Both the position numbers and the translations under genes were made by a program. Below are positions 43,355 to 57,506 of a DNA stretch of 64,000 nucleotides, piece after piece (positions within the stretch are counted from its first letter, which is position 1; every line of letters begins with the position of its first letter). The DNA comes from Engraulis encrasicolus (taxonomy: Eukaryota > Chordata > Actinopteri > Clupeiformes > Engraulidae). Location: NCBI RefSeq assembly GCF_034702125.1, contig NC_085867.1:49303898-49367897 (forward strand), written 5' to 3'. The notes under the pieces are model-generated. The model did no database searches and was not told where the DNA came from. It worked only from the letters and a program-made list of their open reading frames with translations.

Positions 43355-45084
43355 CATTAGAAGCTGCTGCGTATTATTTGCTTTTGAATTTGATCACGTA
43401 GGCTACAGCTCTTCTTCACCTGACCGCGTGACTCATAGCCTGCAGATTGCAGGCAGTGGGAAGACCAGACATCAAGTATTGGCAGAGGACGCGCTCAACT
43501 TCTTGGAAAACCGAAAAGCTTTTGGGTGCGAGATAAAAAGCGTCAACTTAAGGAAGAAGAAATCCAGACATCCCAATGAAGTCCAAGAAGTTTCTCTGAT
43601 ATTTGATAGTGGCTCCCCGATGGCCGCGAGTCAGATAAAATATTCCTGATTTTAGACTATGCAAGTTCGCGTTATTTCGATTGGCAATGCGGGACAGAGA
43701 AATTTATTTTTATTTTTATTTATCCTTTATTTAGCCAGGATTGTCCCATTGAGACTACAGTCTCTTCTGCCAGGGAGTCCTGGTCAAAATGGCAGCATAC
43801 ATATAGTTACAGACACAGACAAACACATAGACAAAAAGGAAAATAAATGTACAAAAAACACATTAAAAGAATAAGTTTACATAAAACGTATTTTGAGATA
43901 AAAAGTAGCCTATGTGCTGCATAGTCAGAGATAGAAGGATAATGGCTCATGCGTCATTCCTGGAATACTTCAAATAGATACAGCGTACTTCGTAGGACGC
44001 CCTGCAAACGTCCTGGGGGAAATGTAGGCAGTTGTTCTATGCAGACGGGACGACAGAAAGGACATTGACAAACAGTGGTTGAACACTAATGCTGTTTTGT
44101 TTGTCGGGATGTCGAGGGTCGATAAGCATCTCCAAGTTTAAGCAATGAGTTTTTAGAACTTAGGATGTTTGGGAGACGCTATACGCATCGCATGAAGGGA
44201 TGTCGGCTGCCTTGGGTCTTTCAGCGTTGCCCTCGATGGGAACAAATTTCAATTCTCCGCACTTTAAACCCTGAACGCCCACACATTGATTATTATCAAA
44301 ACTACAGTAGCCGTGCCTCTGTTTAGACTACTTAAACAACTTTTCCCCTGTGGCACGCGCATCCTTTAAACGTCTCCCGGTGTGTCTGATCTAAATAAAT
44401 GCATGAATCCGATCTTCATGATTTGCTTGCAAACTACCTATTCATACGGTTAAACAACCAATATAGCAAACATTACAAAAGAACAGACAACGGACGTCGG
44501 CGTATGCGTACGTGTAAGTGGAAAGGAGAAGAGAGGAAGCTCGAGGAGGTTTAAAATGACAGCATCAGAGGAAGATTGGCGCGAGTGACGGTAGCACTAT
44601 TATCATGACTGCACAAACACACACGTCTTCGTTATGGACAAAAGGGTTGTTGAACATGTTTCAAAATTAACACTTGCCTCAACGTCGGCTCTTTCTTTTT
44701 CTCTTTCTGGGAAACATTTTAGGGCCTAAACTGAACAGGACTCACTGAACTAGGCTACTACTGATTGAGCCGCACCAGCGCCAGGCAATGCCTGCAGAGA
44801 CAAACAGGGCAACAGCACGTAATCTTCTATGAACTTCAAGAAACGATAACAATTACAAATTAATATTAAACAATTAATTTTTTAATAATGTCCATTCGTC
44901 CATGGCTTGTAAATTTCGTCTCGTCTTAGTCTCCTTAACGAAAATCAAATTTTATTTTCGTCATAATTTTATGTTCTGGAAGCAATTTTTATCATCGTCA
45001 TGTCATCGTCTCGTCATCGTCACGGGAAAAAGGGGCGTTCACGAAATATTTTCGTCATCGTCCTGGTTGACGAAATTAACACTG
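42966..45084. mobile_element. hAT-type element with 8-bp TSD
   Basis: Begins CAGTGTTAATTTCGTCA-like and ends GACGAAATTAACACTG, flanked by gtgctaat and gtgcttat (seven of eight identical). Both ends contain multiple agtcttagtc / gacgaaaat units. A (CT)n run is at 43323-43351. No transposase frame recognised. Confidence 0.8.
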
Positions 45085-45526
45085 GTGCTTATGTCCCTTA
45101 GCAGTAATGTTGTCATTAATCTGTGCAACTGATATAGAAAATGTGATTGTTGAGCTTCATAAGTAGGATTTTATGAGTCACTGTGATACAGACTGACACA
45201 TTTTTCATCATAAATCCCTGTAACGTCTGATTTGAATATAGTCACCCTCCTTACACAAGACTTCCTTCTCCAGAGATAATCCCTAGTGTATGTTCATAGG
45301 ATTTTTCCAACACATAAGGGATCAATAGCGCAAAAACACTTTCAAAACGGTCAACCGTGTTACTCAACTGTGTTACGGTAAACAGTGCAGGGGAACAAGT
45401 CGGCACTTTTTTAGGAGAAAAAAACAGAGCAGACAAACCCATCTCCCTTGAACACAAATTATTTTGTTTGTTTGTCTGTCAATATGGATATAAATTGGCA
45501 AAAACATACTCCTCCTCAACTGTCAT

Positions 45527-45713
45527 CAGTGTTGCCAGATTGGGCTGGTTCCCGCCCAATTGGGCTGCTTAGGATGGCCGTGTGCGGGTAAAAATGGCAT
45601 CTATCAGAAAAACCTTCCCACTGCCATATAAATCAATAGAATTGGGCGGGTTTTTAGGGCGGATTTTGATCATTTTTTGGGCTGGAAATCATCAGCCTCA
45701 TCTGGCAACCCTG
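45527..45713. mobile_element. hAT-type MITE with perfect 8-bp TSD
   Basis: 187-bp element from CAGTGTTGCCAGATTGGGC to CTCATCTGGCAACCCTG, flanked by ACTGTCAT twice (45519-45526, 45714-45721). Confidence 0.88.
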
Positions 45714-45721
45714 ACTGTCAT

Positions 45722-48690
45722 ACTTAATTATAACACCATTGACGGTAACACCGTTGACATTTCAGCCATTTTTATGGTGTTGTGCTAACTGAGGACCTCA
45801 GAAGTTCCACCACAACACCTTAATCAATTCATGTATCTGTATGCTTTATCTGTGTTTTTCTACATGTGATTTCTAATTCAGATTCTTATGAATATGTTGA
45901 TAACACAGTTGACAGGCAATTTTCCCGCTATGAGAACATGAAAAAGAATGGATTAAATTATGGAAGGATGGAGCTCAAAATTTACCAAAAAGTATTCCCG
46001 TATCCTGCCAAAGAGGTTATGACATCACGTGATGTTATTCGTATGGCCTAAGACCAAACCATTACTGATTTATGGAGGAGGTTTCAGACCGTGACACGGT
46101 TAACACAGTTTTCGTGGACACACACAAAATGGCAAATTTCATGTATAATGGAAAGGACAGTGGTCTTTCTGACAGTTTTGTCATATTGTGATGATTACTG
46201 TGAATCAACATTTGCAATCGTCTTGGGCAAAACAAGTTTCTTTACATGCTAATATGAAGACTGAATCTGACATTTGGAAAACAGGACGGCATGAAAATGC
46301 CCAAAACCAGTATTAAATATTCATTCTTGCTGAGGGAAATAATGCTATGTCTACACTTTCTGTATTATATGAAAGATAAATGTTTTCTAATGTCCAAAAC
46401 ATCATTGGATGCAGTTAATAGTTAGTGGAATTGCCAAATAAAATCCAATGACTTAAAAGTGTAGGCGAATTAGAGAATCACTCATATACTCCTTAGACAC
46501 ACATCTGTTGAAAGGCATGCAGGCCACTAGAAATCCAAGATGGCCGCCCATTTTCCTAGGTGGCCACCATATGTGTAAGGCAGTAGCGGCTGGTAGTCTG
46601 TCAAACAGGGGAGGCTGTTCAATTACAATATGTCCAGAACGCAAAAAAAAAAAAAGGGGGGGGGGGTCAATTTTGACACACACCTTATATTGGTCCTGTC
46701 ACATATGGCCTGCCCTCACACACTGAAGGACTCTTGTTGAAACAAATTTGTTAATCATTAATCATTATCCCCCTTGTAGCCTATTCATAGGGAAATGTTT
46801 TCATCATCATTATTATTCATTAGGCCTACCTCCGCCACATAATGATGTGATTGAGTTTGCCTTCGTTGTCTTTGTTCATTACTGGGTGCACGGCTTAACA
46901 GCACAGTAGGAAAGGACTCGCCACTCACGGGACTTGGCAGTTAACCAGTTGATCAGACACCACGAAAGCTCAAAAGAAAAGTTTGTTCTTCCCTACCTTT
47001 TTCACCAAGTCAATATTAGGCAGTGCTCTGCTCTGCTCCTTGATATTCATTTTCTCCTCATAAGGACGACTGGAATTCGCCAGAATTTAATCCACAATGC
47101 TTGGCATTTCATTTTGCATAGCTCTCTAGCTTTCTTGCAAGCTAGCAATAAAGAAAAGTATAGGCAACCTCAACTTTTGAATTGGGAGATTAAAAAGGAT
47201 AAGGACGTGCCACTATTAAGACTTTATTCGCAACACTAGGTTTACAAGAATATGTACACAAAACTGGAGTACAACGCAATGAATAGCTTCCCAACTGGTT
47301 ATCACGACGAAACTTCTCAGTCAAATTAATAACATATCCGCATTTCGAAATGAAAACAATTACTGTAGCCTACTGACACGGGGTTCACCCAATCACAAGT
47401 CGGAGCTCCAGTCTCCGGTCCCTCCCCCCTCCTCTCTCTTCTCCATTCACTCCCAGTGAGGCTCAGTCTCAAAATTAAAAAAATTTCACGGCAATAGCCA
47501 ATGACCGTTTAGCATTTTGCCATTGAAAAAGCGCACAATCCCACATGCCATTGAAGTCCATTGAGACTCGACTTGCTTGCGTTGTCATGAGCGGAAAAAA
47601 AAAAACTCGTGCGAGCTTCGGGATCTTATTACAGATTGGTTTAATCTCTAAGTTGAGCACATGCATCTATGGAGCTGGGTCTGAAATAGCAATGATATTA
47701 AGTCGTGTAAAGCATTAGTTTACATACTATTTCTCCGTGATTTTGGACAGGAGGCGGCGCCTCCCTTGTACTCAAAGAGGAATCGCCTCTGGTGTAAGGT
47801 GACTGAAACATTTGATAATTAGTGATACAAGCATCCCACTTGGTACAAATACTCCATGACATGACAAAAAGATCAACAGCTAACAAAATATGGACCTGCA
47901 GATGGCTATAGCTGCCAGTGTGAGTATAGAGTTCTTCAGTAACGCGGAAGCATGTAGTAGATTGTAGTCTTTCATGTTAGCATTTAAGGACTTCCTGGTT
48001 CGTATCGGCTTCCGGCTTCCATTGGGAATGAATAGGGGTAAATTTCAAATAAGCTCCGAGTGCAAGCACGCGCTTAGCGAACCCCCGCAAACTGTCGAGG
48101 GTGTTAAAAATAGGCTGTAGGTATGACATGGTTGATCATTTTGTGTCAAACTTCGACATAAATACGATGTTGCGTCCATATGCTAAACCCGGAAGCTTTT
48201 GGCGACTACAGAAGCGGCGCCTGTATCTAACGGCATGTACGTGCGGAGGGTTGTACCCATGGCAACCAAAGGAAAGTATGTAGTTCGGAAGTTTTAATGA
48301 TCAGGAAGGGGTTAGCAATATTGAATTATAATCGTCATGATTTAACATGTGAATACACCAACATGATGATACGATCCGTTCCACTAATGAGAAAGGGATG
48401 CGGGGACACGCTAATGTTCGTTGTTGCCGTGCAACTTATATTTTTGCCAAACCTGAATCTCTATGGCGTTTTGCAATGTAAAAAATCGCCATCGAACCGG
48501 AAGTCCAAACGCCGCATACAAGTTGACGTCAACGCTGAAGAGCTCTATTGGGACATTTTAAAATTCCTATACAACAAGATAATCTAAATTCATCAAAGGG
48601 ATTATGGTAATCTCTCAAATGTCCTCAAATCAGAGATTATGAAATATAGCCATATGGTAGCCATATTGGATTATACATGGCCTTGCCATG
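45722..48690. other. interior of the 9.4-kb element, no gene recognised
   Basis: Contains subterminal-repeat copies near 46470-46570 and 47815-47890, a GC-rich repeat bounded by cagtagcggctgg (46573) and ggcgcctccc (47753), and a dispersed GC-rich block at 47980-48260. Small frames here look non-coding. Confidence 0.4.
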
Positions 48691-50127
48691 TTTAAAGTGG
48701 AAATGAAGCACTGACAACTATTATCATTTTTTGGCGGCTTATTTATTTTCATAAACGAATGGATGTTCATTGAACTGCACTTTTAAGTAGTTTTGCTGAA
48801 AAATGACATGTTATTACCGAGTTTCGCCACAAGGGCGCAGCCATGTTCGCCGCCTACGTAACGCGAATGGTAGAACTTGGTGGCTAATGTAGCCTTCCAT
48901 TCACTTAACGTTAGCGTGTGCTAACTACAGCGCTAACTGACTCGAATCGTGGCAGTAAAATTGAAGAAGGACGAGGGGTTCATTTTACATTGTCCCTGGG
49001 TTTTCTATGTTATATACCTACTATCAGATGAAAGAGAAATGCCAAGTGTCATTATCACTTTGTGTCAAAAAGCCTTTGCTACGAGCATGGTGGGATAGCT
49101 GCAGCCATCCACCCATTGCATCCACCATAGGACAGGAGTCAGGACTGGGGCTGCTCGATCTCATAGGTTTGTAGTGACAGACCGTCATCAATAACGTCTT
49201 TTTCCTGCATTGTTGGACGCTAATCTGAAAGCCCATGTCTTTAAGTTGGCTATGTGGTTCAATTCAGTAATAGAAAATAACTTGCAAAATTGGCGGAAGT
49301 TTGGAAAGCTTTGTGAAGGGAAGGGACGCAGCCTGTGTGTGTGGCTATCCCATCCCCTCTCTCGTCTCGCTCTCGGAGTTGGAGGAGCTTTGGGGATTTG
49401 AAGTTGATGCCACGGGAAATGACACGTTAAACTATCATGGCCTACATTAAGTTATGGCATGCTTAAAGTAGCTGCATCTATTGTAGTAAATTATTATGTT
49501 ATTGAAGTCGCGGATGCATCCTCAAACTGGCTGGAATAGCGTTGTTGCCTTGGATTATTGTTGACTGGATAACACCGATAAACGTGGGCACGGAGATGTC
49601 AAAGTAGCCTAATTCAGGTGCTTGGAAAATGTTGGCGAAATCATCGGAAGATGAAGGTAGGGAACTGCAACATTGCACGACATCGCACGATTATGAATAG
49701 TGATCATGTTGGCTCATACCAAAATGTGTTAGCGACTTGTCACCTTAGCAAAAAAAAAAAGCTGCTTGTTTACCTGTGGTTCATGTGATGGGATGTCTTG
49801 TCTGCCTTCATGCCTCATATTTGTTCTGTCCCACCCAAACACGTATTCTTGCTTCATTTGGGTTAAGCAAATAAGCTCATAATCAGCCACGCAAGTCCCA
49901 AATGTTTAATTCACTACTATCATAACAGCATTAGAATAGGAGACTACCATTCGCGTGACGTCACCCGCTGTTGACTGGAAACGTTAACAGAAACGTTACG
50001 TTGTTTGTGCTTTATTTTTTTATTAACGGCTTGAATTTCAGACTTCAAAAAAATATGTATATTTGCTGGCTTATCTTACTGGTGTTATAGACCCCTATAT
50101 TAGGTCACTGCTTCATTTCCACTTTAA
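48691..50127. mobile_element. inverted-repeat element, ends TTTAAAGTGGAAATGAAGCA
   Basis: Perfect 20-base inverted ends plus gtgac/gtcac just inside. About 1.44 kb; no transposase seen. Could be a solo non-autonomous DNA transposon. Confidence 0.6.
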
Positions 50128-50959
50128 AGTAGGCCATTTTTTTCAAAAAGGATAATGTCTAAGGAGCATTTGTGCCGAGTTTGGTGCTTCTATCACAATT
50201 TGGAACTTCTGCAGTAGGTGAATGGGTGGCCATCTTGAACTTCAAATGGTCCATACACCATAACAACAGAGTTGTGTCTGCAGAGTATTTGTAACACGTT
50301 TGGTGCTCACATCACTATTTGAACAATTGCTCTAGTATCTTTCTGGCAGCCATCTTGGAAAATGGGCGGCCATCTTGAATTTCAAGTGACAGGCATGCTT
50401 TTGCAAATTAGTTAAGTCAAAGGAGTATTTGTACCAATTTTGGTGCTTGTATCCTTATTTGAACAATTGTTTTATTTTACTATGAAACATCTGAACTTGG
50501 AAAATGAATCATCTTGGAAAAGTCACCTGCATGCTTTAACAAAAGAGGTACATCTAAGTAGCCTAGCGAGCCAGACCCGTACAGCAAAAAGCTGTACCAG
50601 GGTCTAGGAGGGCTGGGCGGCAGTGTGGGCGGGATAAACGGTTGCTTCAGCACTCAACGCCACGCAATTGGATGGCAAACAACCAATCCCCACACACTTC
50701 TGTGTAACGTCACAGCTGTCTTGTGAAGCGGCAACTCCGAGCCGTCGTAGCAGTGAATGCGTGTGATGACCACAGCCACAAACAAGTTTCCTAATAAATC
50801 GTGTTTTCACTTACATAGTTCAAAAATGCCTCGTTTTTAACCACACGGCCCTCCTTGATCAACCAGCGAAATGTTGAGCAATTTGGGGCTTGTTAAATGG
50901 TTATATTTATGATTGTTGTCAACATGGCATGTCCTGTGTTAACTAGCTAGCTGTATACC

Positions 50960-51310
50960 CATAACTAATACACGGCTGGATACCTACCTCTGTGTAATTG
51001 ACGACAGATTGGCTAGCCGCTAGCTCGGTAGACTAGGTGTCATTCCCATCTATTTAGTAAGCGACTTACAGACTTTCAAAGCTCCCAAATGTCTCGTTTT
51101 TAATGACATGGATCTTACTATAATTTGGGGCAGGCATATAATACAAGGCTGGATACCTAGCTCTGTGTTACTGACGACAGGTTAGCTAGCCACTAGCTTG
51201 GTAGACTATGTCATTCCCATCTATTTAGTAAGCTACTCAAAGACTTTCAAAGCTCCCAAATGTCTCGTTTTTAATGGCATGTGTCTTATTAGAAATTGGG
51301 GCAGCAATTT
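50960..51310. repeat. two-copy tandem repeat, unit about 175 bp
   Basis: Two successive copies share gctggatacc, gtcattcccatctatttagt and caaagctcccaaatgtctcg. A third partial copy lies near 50815-50840. Confidence 0.8.
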
Positions 51311-51892
51311 CATTCTACACCTACAGTAGTGGTCTGATAATAGCATGTGACTATCTGGTTCTGTAAAATGCTCAACTTAGCTTACCGAGCTAGTTTAAAA
51401 CATCGAATGATCAAATGGTAATGTGTTGTGATCTATTTGTGTCCAATAAGTTCATGGTGTATTATTACATCAATCCATGTCAGACACGAAATGTATTATC
51501 ATCCAGGCTTTTTAAATTAAGTGAACACTTTCGTGCTGTACGTAGCACGGACGGACACCATGCTTCTTCTTAGAAAGTTTCCTGTTTACTAAGTAGCCCG
51601 GCCCCCCTCGCGATTTGATTGGCCCTGTCATCGGATAACTTTCAGCCTCGCAAAACGACTGGGGTCCGCTAGACTGCCCCCGGGAGCAAATTCAATTTGC
51701 GGTCGCTAGGGGCGTCGAGTATCCGTACCAAGTTTGGTGTTTGTATGGCGGCCATATTGGAAAATGGGCAACCATCTTGAATTTGAAGTGGCCCGCGTAC
51801 TTTTTGATAATAGTAATGTCTAAGGAGTATCTGTACCGATTCTGGCGCTTGTATCACAAACTGAAGTATCGGGTCACCTATCTCCCTAGCTA

Positions 51893-53909
51893 TTACCTGT
51901 GCCCAAGACAAGCCGCACACCCCCAACCAAAACTTCTACACGGTATACACAGTAAATAATGGATTTAAGTGATTGATTACCGTACTATGATTCTCTGATA
52001 AGACATCAAATGGAGACCAAAATATGACTACATTTGTGTTTGCTTTGACCTAATTATAATGTTCCCAAGCTGGATTTTGGTCACAACCTCAACACAAACA
52101 AAATTCTGCGTGTAAGGTAGGATACTCTGCACAAGTTAAAAATAGATATTGAGCACCCTTTATCAAAGGTTCTTTTCGAGGAGAAGGATAATACTATGAC
52201 CAGTTGGTAAAGTTTGAAAAACATTGCCGGTATTTATTCATAAAAAAAACACTCAAATGTAACCTCTCTGTCTGGATAGACTCTTAAAATAGTCCTTTTC
52301 AAAGAGGAAGAGAAAAGAAATAGAAAAAAAATAGGAAATAGGAATAAATAAGAAAGTAGAAAAGAAAAACCCTCAGAGCTCTGAATTAAAGAAATAAAAT
52401 AAAATAATCAAATAAATAAATAATGCTCAAGTCCAAAAGTGTCCATCTACCCGGGTAGTATATGTTCTGTTTATGTGTCCCACGTGCGGGTGTGTGTAAT
52501 GGATCTCCTTATCTCTGGAGCCTCTGGATGCAGAACGAAACGCGGCTGTAGGAGACGAGTGGCCAGACGCTCCTCTTCTCAGTCACTACTGGCCGCGCGT
52601 GCACCCAGGGAAGTTCGGCGAAAGTTCGTTGGAATCAAGCTCTTAAAAAAACCAACCTGCATAGCAGGGTAACATTACTGTCAACACTTTCCTAATTCTC
52701 TCTTCAGTTCTTCAATATGTAAACTCAAAGTGCAGTATTTGAAACATAAGTCCATTCAGTCCATGAACTGCACAAAACTGAAATTCAGTCGCTAGCTTAG
52801 TAGCTCAATAACATGGATTCTAAACAGTATTCACGAGCATAGGCAGTTAATCAGTTCAGTCCAACTCCAGTTGGTTTTTTAGCTTGCAGTCAAAATACAT
52901 TACAATTTCTCAAAATAAGCCTACACAACAATATCATACAACTATATTCCTGTAACACATCTTCACAAGATGTGTCATATGCTCAGATCATGTTTCTTAA
53001 CCAAATACCATGAATCAAAACAAAGCCAGCTGATATCGCGACTAGCGCTGGAAGACATGAAAATAAAAACTCACCGGAGCAAGGGAAAGAAATAAAAGAT
53101 AACCAGAGCAGTCCGGATCTTCTCTCATACGATTCTTGCTTCTTAAAGGGATCACAACTTAAACAAAAGAATTTTCTTCAACTGAATTATGAAAATAAAG
53201 TAAATAAATTAACTTGTAATTTCTTTCTCTCACAACTGTTCTTCAGTACAATCGTTTCTTTTCATTGGTATCTCGCTCTGTCTCCATAGCAACCAGTGCT
53301 CTTACTCTACGTATCTCTCTTCCTAACAGTGTTTCTACTGCCACCTAGTGGACGGGAATTGAAATTGCAGCTACATAGACAAACACATAGGAAATAGGAT
53401 AATAAATGTAACCGTAATATTTCACTGGGTTACATGCGCACCCCCTGGAATCTCTGGTGCACCCCCAGGGGGTGCCCGCACCCCAGGTTAAGAACCACTG
53501 CAATAGGTGACGGGAAACTATAGCCATATAGACTTGACGTCTGCAAACACAACTCTCATGAAGGTAGAATACCAGTACATTTAACTAAGCTGTGAAAGAG
53601 TGGTGTCACGTCATGTCGTTACATGCAAACAATTATTCTTATGCCGTTATGAGATATTGCTGGGTTACATGTAGGTTATCGACTAATTAATCGTAACTAA
53701 TCGACTATAAAAATTAGTCGACAAGAATTTTCATAGTCGACTAATAGTTTCATTTAATTCAACACTTTATTTACTTTACTAATGCTTTATTTTTTTATTG
53801 AAACCTAAAATTGCCCAGCACGTATGAATTGGACGTTGCGTCAAAGAGTAAATAAGCTACTATCATGATTTAAAGCTCATTGTGAGCTCAGGGACCTACT
53901 TTTAACGGT
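51893..53909. other. no gene recognised
   Basis: AT-rich sequence with low-complexity A tracts near 52310-52430, a remnant of a hAT-type end near 53440-53505 (caccccaggttaagaaccac) and a palindromic ctaattagtcg-type repeat near 53680-53750. Confidence 0.45.
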
Positions 53910-54517
53910 TAGTCTAGACACATTTTTCATATTTGTGAATGTTAGAAGCATTTTTTAGTAAAAGTTGGGAACCTATGTACTTAACATAATTTAAGTGTGC
54001 TGAATTCAACTAGACTGGTTCCCAAGCTGGATTTTGAGGTTTTGACAGTTAAATTTGAAAAACAAAATGGCTGCCAAAATATGCGATTTTTGACAGAGCA
54101 TTTTTACCAAGTATTGCTGTACTTGGAAATAAATGCTCTTTTCTAACATTTTGTGTCCCATTAATGTTTCTTGATGAATGTGTCTACTATAGAGGATTTT
54201 AAAAAGTATCAAATAGCTTCTAGAATGCTAATAATGCTAATATTGTAGGTGTTAGCCTACACGTTTCAAATATTTAGCTTTTCTAATAAGATATTTGTAG
54301 CCTATGTGTGTTTATATGAAAATGTATATAAAGTTTATATAAAGAAAATTGATGTAAGTATTTTAGAAATACTTAGCATAATGTGAAGTATTTAGTGTTT
54401 CCAAAAAATCACTGAAACTTGCTATTGGCACTTTGAAAACTGTCCAGAAATCGCTAGATGACACCATGATGTTACATAGCCTATAGCATAAGTAATTATT
54501 TTGTGCCATTTTGAAAA

Positions 54518-56175
54518 GTGTTTAGACATAAATTAAATATTCTATCAGATGCTATTGCAGACATTCCAGATAGTCTATACATGCTCCTCAGCCTGGTTGT
54601 TAGTGGCCAGACATCTCTTGAAGATGATGGAATTGGTGGCAAGGAAAAACAAAGCAGAGTTCTGAGTGAGGCTAAAGCCCTTGTTTATTGTGTCAGTGAT
54701 GGCAAAAAAATGGACTCCTTATCAAGCTATTGGGTAAAAGACCTAATACGACTATTCAACCAGGCAGGTCATTGTCTGAGTTACGACCAGGTCCTCCAAG
54801 TCCAGGACCTCCTTAGCTGAGAGCACTCTAAAAACACTGAACCAAGACAGTGGTGCCATTATTCCAACAAACATTGCGGCAGATAAATTCATCCACTACA
54901 CATGTGATAACATTGATATCCTGGATAAAACACTTGATGGGAAGAATACTTCCCATGCAACACAAATAGCAGCATGGACAAGAGGCCAACCAATTGATGA
55001 TTCTGTTAAAGATATAGAGGTGTCCACTAGACATACATTAAATGTGCCAAATGCCCTGATGGAGCTAGGATTACTCCTAGGACATTCAAACCAACTTTTT
55101 CAGCACCCATTGCTGAATCATGCTTTGGCAAATCTGGAAAGGAGCACACGTATGCTAGACAAGCAAAGGCTACGGGTCTAGCTTTCTTCTTGCACCTTCA
55201 AAACTTAGACATGAAGACTTCTTGGTCAGTGTTCAATCAGTCACTGTCATCAAAGGAACAACAGACTGCTGCGGGGTATTTGCCAATAGTCCTCGCTACT
55301 ACACAGGATTTTGATACTTTGAATACAGATGCATTGTTATATCTTCACATTTTGGACAGGAACATAGCGTTATCACAGTTGACCAAGCATTGTACTGCAG
55401 ACTTAGAACAACAAATGAATACCTCGCCTAGGAGGACTTCACATGTCAATGAACTGTCCTAAGGCCATAGGAGAACATATGATTGGTTCTGGACTGACCA
55501 ATGTATGGATGGTGGATTGCTTGGATAAGGCCCTGTTGAACTTGTTCTGGCAGGAAAGGCATATAACAAAGCCATGGCACACAAGTTGACTCTGCAATCC
55601 ATTTAGGGTCTTCTCATGCCAAGTCTTCTATACCTGTCTTTCTAGGATGGCTAATGGTGATGATCCTCAGACAATTAGTGAACTGATTTCATTCCATGAT
55701 CAGGAAAAGGACAGAAGTCTTCTGCATGATATTGTTGAGAGTCAATCTGATGATGTGAACTGGTGGCAGTATATGGATATGGTTACTGTTCTGCTGCAAT
55801 ACACAAGAGCACAATGTGAAGCTACCTGGGATCTTCATTTTCACTCTTTCAGCCTGATGTTGCCCTACTTTAAGCGGTATGACCATCTTAATTATGCACA
55901 ATGGGGTCTGAATTCCAAAAAGGCCACTTTGTGGTCAAGAGATCGGCTCACAAGTTTAGCCAGATTCTGATCAGGCTATGAAGTGGGTTAATGTCACAGG
56001 TAATAAAAGAGCATCATTGTGATCACAGAGACAGCCTCAGCTTTGTGTAGGTGGACACTCTCTTTTAACCTGAGATCACACATTGCAGATCAAACATTTG
56101 GAATGTACAGTGTCCTCCATGGCAGCAAGAAACTTCACAATGACAGAATCTACTCACGGCAGATTAGAGACGATA
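54518..56175 (+). pseudogene. decayed Academ-like transposase
   Basis: Pieces in several frames follow the order of the 31-37 kb transposase: HCLSYDQVLQV (compare LSISYDRVLHL), YTCDNIDILDKTLDGKNTSH (first Asp), LGGLHMSMNCPKAIGEHMIG (compare GGLHIEMAALKMLGN) and LPYFKRYDHLNYAQWG (compare HYARWIP). The frame is broken at about 54818, 55070, 55460 and later. No XPG-like domain is visible, either lost or never present. Confidence 0.6.
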
Positions 56176-56879
56176 CCAAGTAAAAGTTCTTTACACACAT
56201 TTGTGCGTACCCGGTTCCTTGGACTCACGTCTCCTGACTGAGTTCACGAGTACCCTGAACGACACGAGTTACGAGAGCTTGACTAGTTCTAGCCCGCTCT
56301 GTCCCTTTGTTCTCTTGACTATGGTCGACTGCTGGCAACGCATTTCAGTGGAGTCAGACTCTGACTCCCCTCTGGCAAAGCGCTCCGATCTTCCGCCTAC
56401 GGTGAACGACTCTTTATCCCAACTCCCTGCCTCCCAGAGAATCTCATACAGCAGGGACTGACCACCACCCTAGTGGCTGATGTGGCTTCCCCAGCTCGAG
56501 CAGCTGCCTCGGAGCCCCTTGGGCAACCGCAGGCCACTGCACTTTGCATGAAAGCGCACCCTGTCACCAGACACGGCGCGCTTGTAGACTCCAAAAGTCC
56601 TGCATAATGCACCACGGGGCTCAGGGGCCTCAGCTGAGAGCGTAGGGGCTTCGCCCCCTCCTGCTACTTTCCCCTCGCCCGTAGGTTTGAGTCTGGCTCC
56701 GGACCAGGAGGAGGACATGCCCCAGCCCAGGGGCCACCTGCCCCTATGGGTCTGGCAAGGGAACATTTGAACCTAACCAGTTTTCTGGATAACGTTATCA
56801 GGACAATTCAAGGGGCCAGGGCCTAATCTACTGGGACACTGTATGAAACTGAAGTGGTCTGTCTTCGAATGCTAGTGTG

Positions 56880-57506
56880 ACCAACGCGACAAGACAACTT
56901 TTCAGTGTTCAGTACCGACGCTGTTGTCCTTTCTACAAGACTTCCAACACTCTGAGTGCCCATCCACTAGATACTTGCGCCCCGTGCTACGTCAGACAAT
57001 TACCCCCTGGGATATCTCTCTAGTACAGGAGGCTATGTGTGGGGCCCCTTTTGAGCCCCTCCAAGAGGGGCCCCTCCAAACTGCTTTTGCACACCACCTT
57101 TCAGATCCGTGGAAGAGAGGTGACAACACAACTTGTGCCCTGTGCACGCTTTACGCATCTACATGAACAGGACTCACTCTTTAAGGAACACTGAGCAGCT
57201 GTTTGTATGCTTCATCAAGCCCTCTACAGGGCTCAGAGTTTTGAAATAGAGGTTTCCAAATAGTTGGTTCAAACCATTGCCCTGGCATACGAGTCCAAGG
57301 GTCACCAACCCCCGGCTCAGATTAGGGCTTACTTTACCAACGCGGTCTCTACATCTTGTCCTCTCTTCAAGGGTGCAGCAGTTTCAGAGGTGTGCAGAGC
57401 GTCTGGTTGGGCCAACCCCGCCACCTTTGTCCGGCTCTACCGGCTAGATGTGACCACGTTGCCAGGGGAATATAGGGTTCTGGGCAGGACCACTGATTGT
57501 CTGTAG
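56880..57506 (+). pseudogene. DIRS-type tyrosine recombinase relic
   Basis: Frames at 56924-57166 (ITPWDISLVQEAMCGAPFEP) and 57264-57506 (PPAQIRAYFTNAVSTSCPLF, SEVCRASGWANPATFVRLYR) read like the C-terminal part of the tyrosine recombinase of fish DIRS retrotransposons. The conserved His and Arg of the active-site block are replaced (Y and N) while the Tyr-bearing FVRLY remains, and several stops and shifts occur. Sequence from about 56200 may be its upstream ORF, but I could not confirm that. Inactive. Confidence 0.65.

Larger units (their letters stand above)
42459..51892. mobile_element. related element of 9.4 kb, TSD TTA, no coding capacity found
   Basis: Ends TAGCTAGGAG and its inverted copy CTCCCTAGCTA, flanked by TTA on both sides (42456-42458, 51893-51895). 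After about 35 diverged bases both arms run nearly identical for some 125 bases (CTTCAGTTTGTGATACAAGC, then gatactccttagacatta). The tip is homologous to that of the 14-kb element, 58 bases away. Diverged subterminal copies lie near 46470, 47815 and 50140-50540. Other elements have inserted inside. I see no transposase. Confidence 0.65.

Noticed and set aside
45866..46051. Possible exon reading YEYVDNTVDRQFSRYENMKK
   Set aside because: No partner exon or family recognised and it sits inside a mobile element.
56397..56766. Minus-strand frames of 72 and 98 codons
   Set aside because: GC-rich shadow frames opposite a decayed plus-strand retroelement; no recognisable domain.
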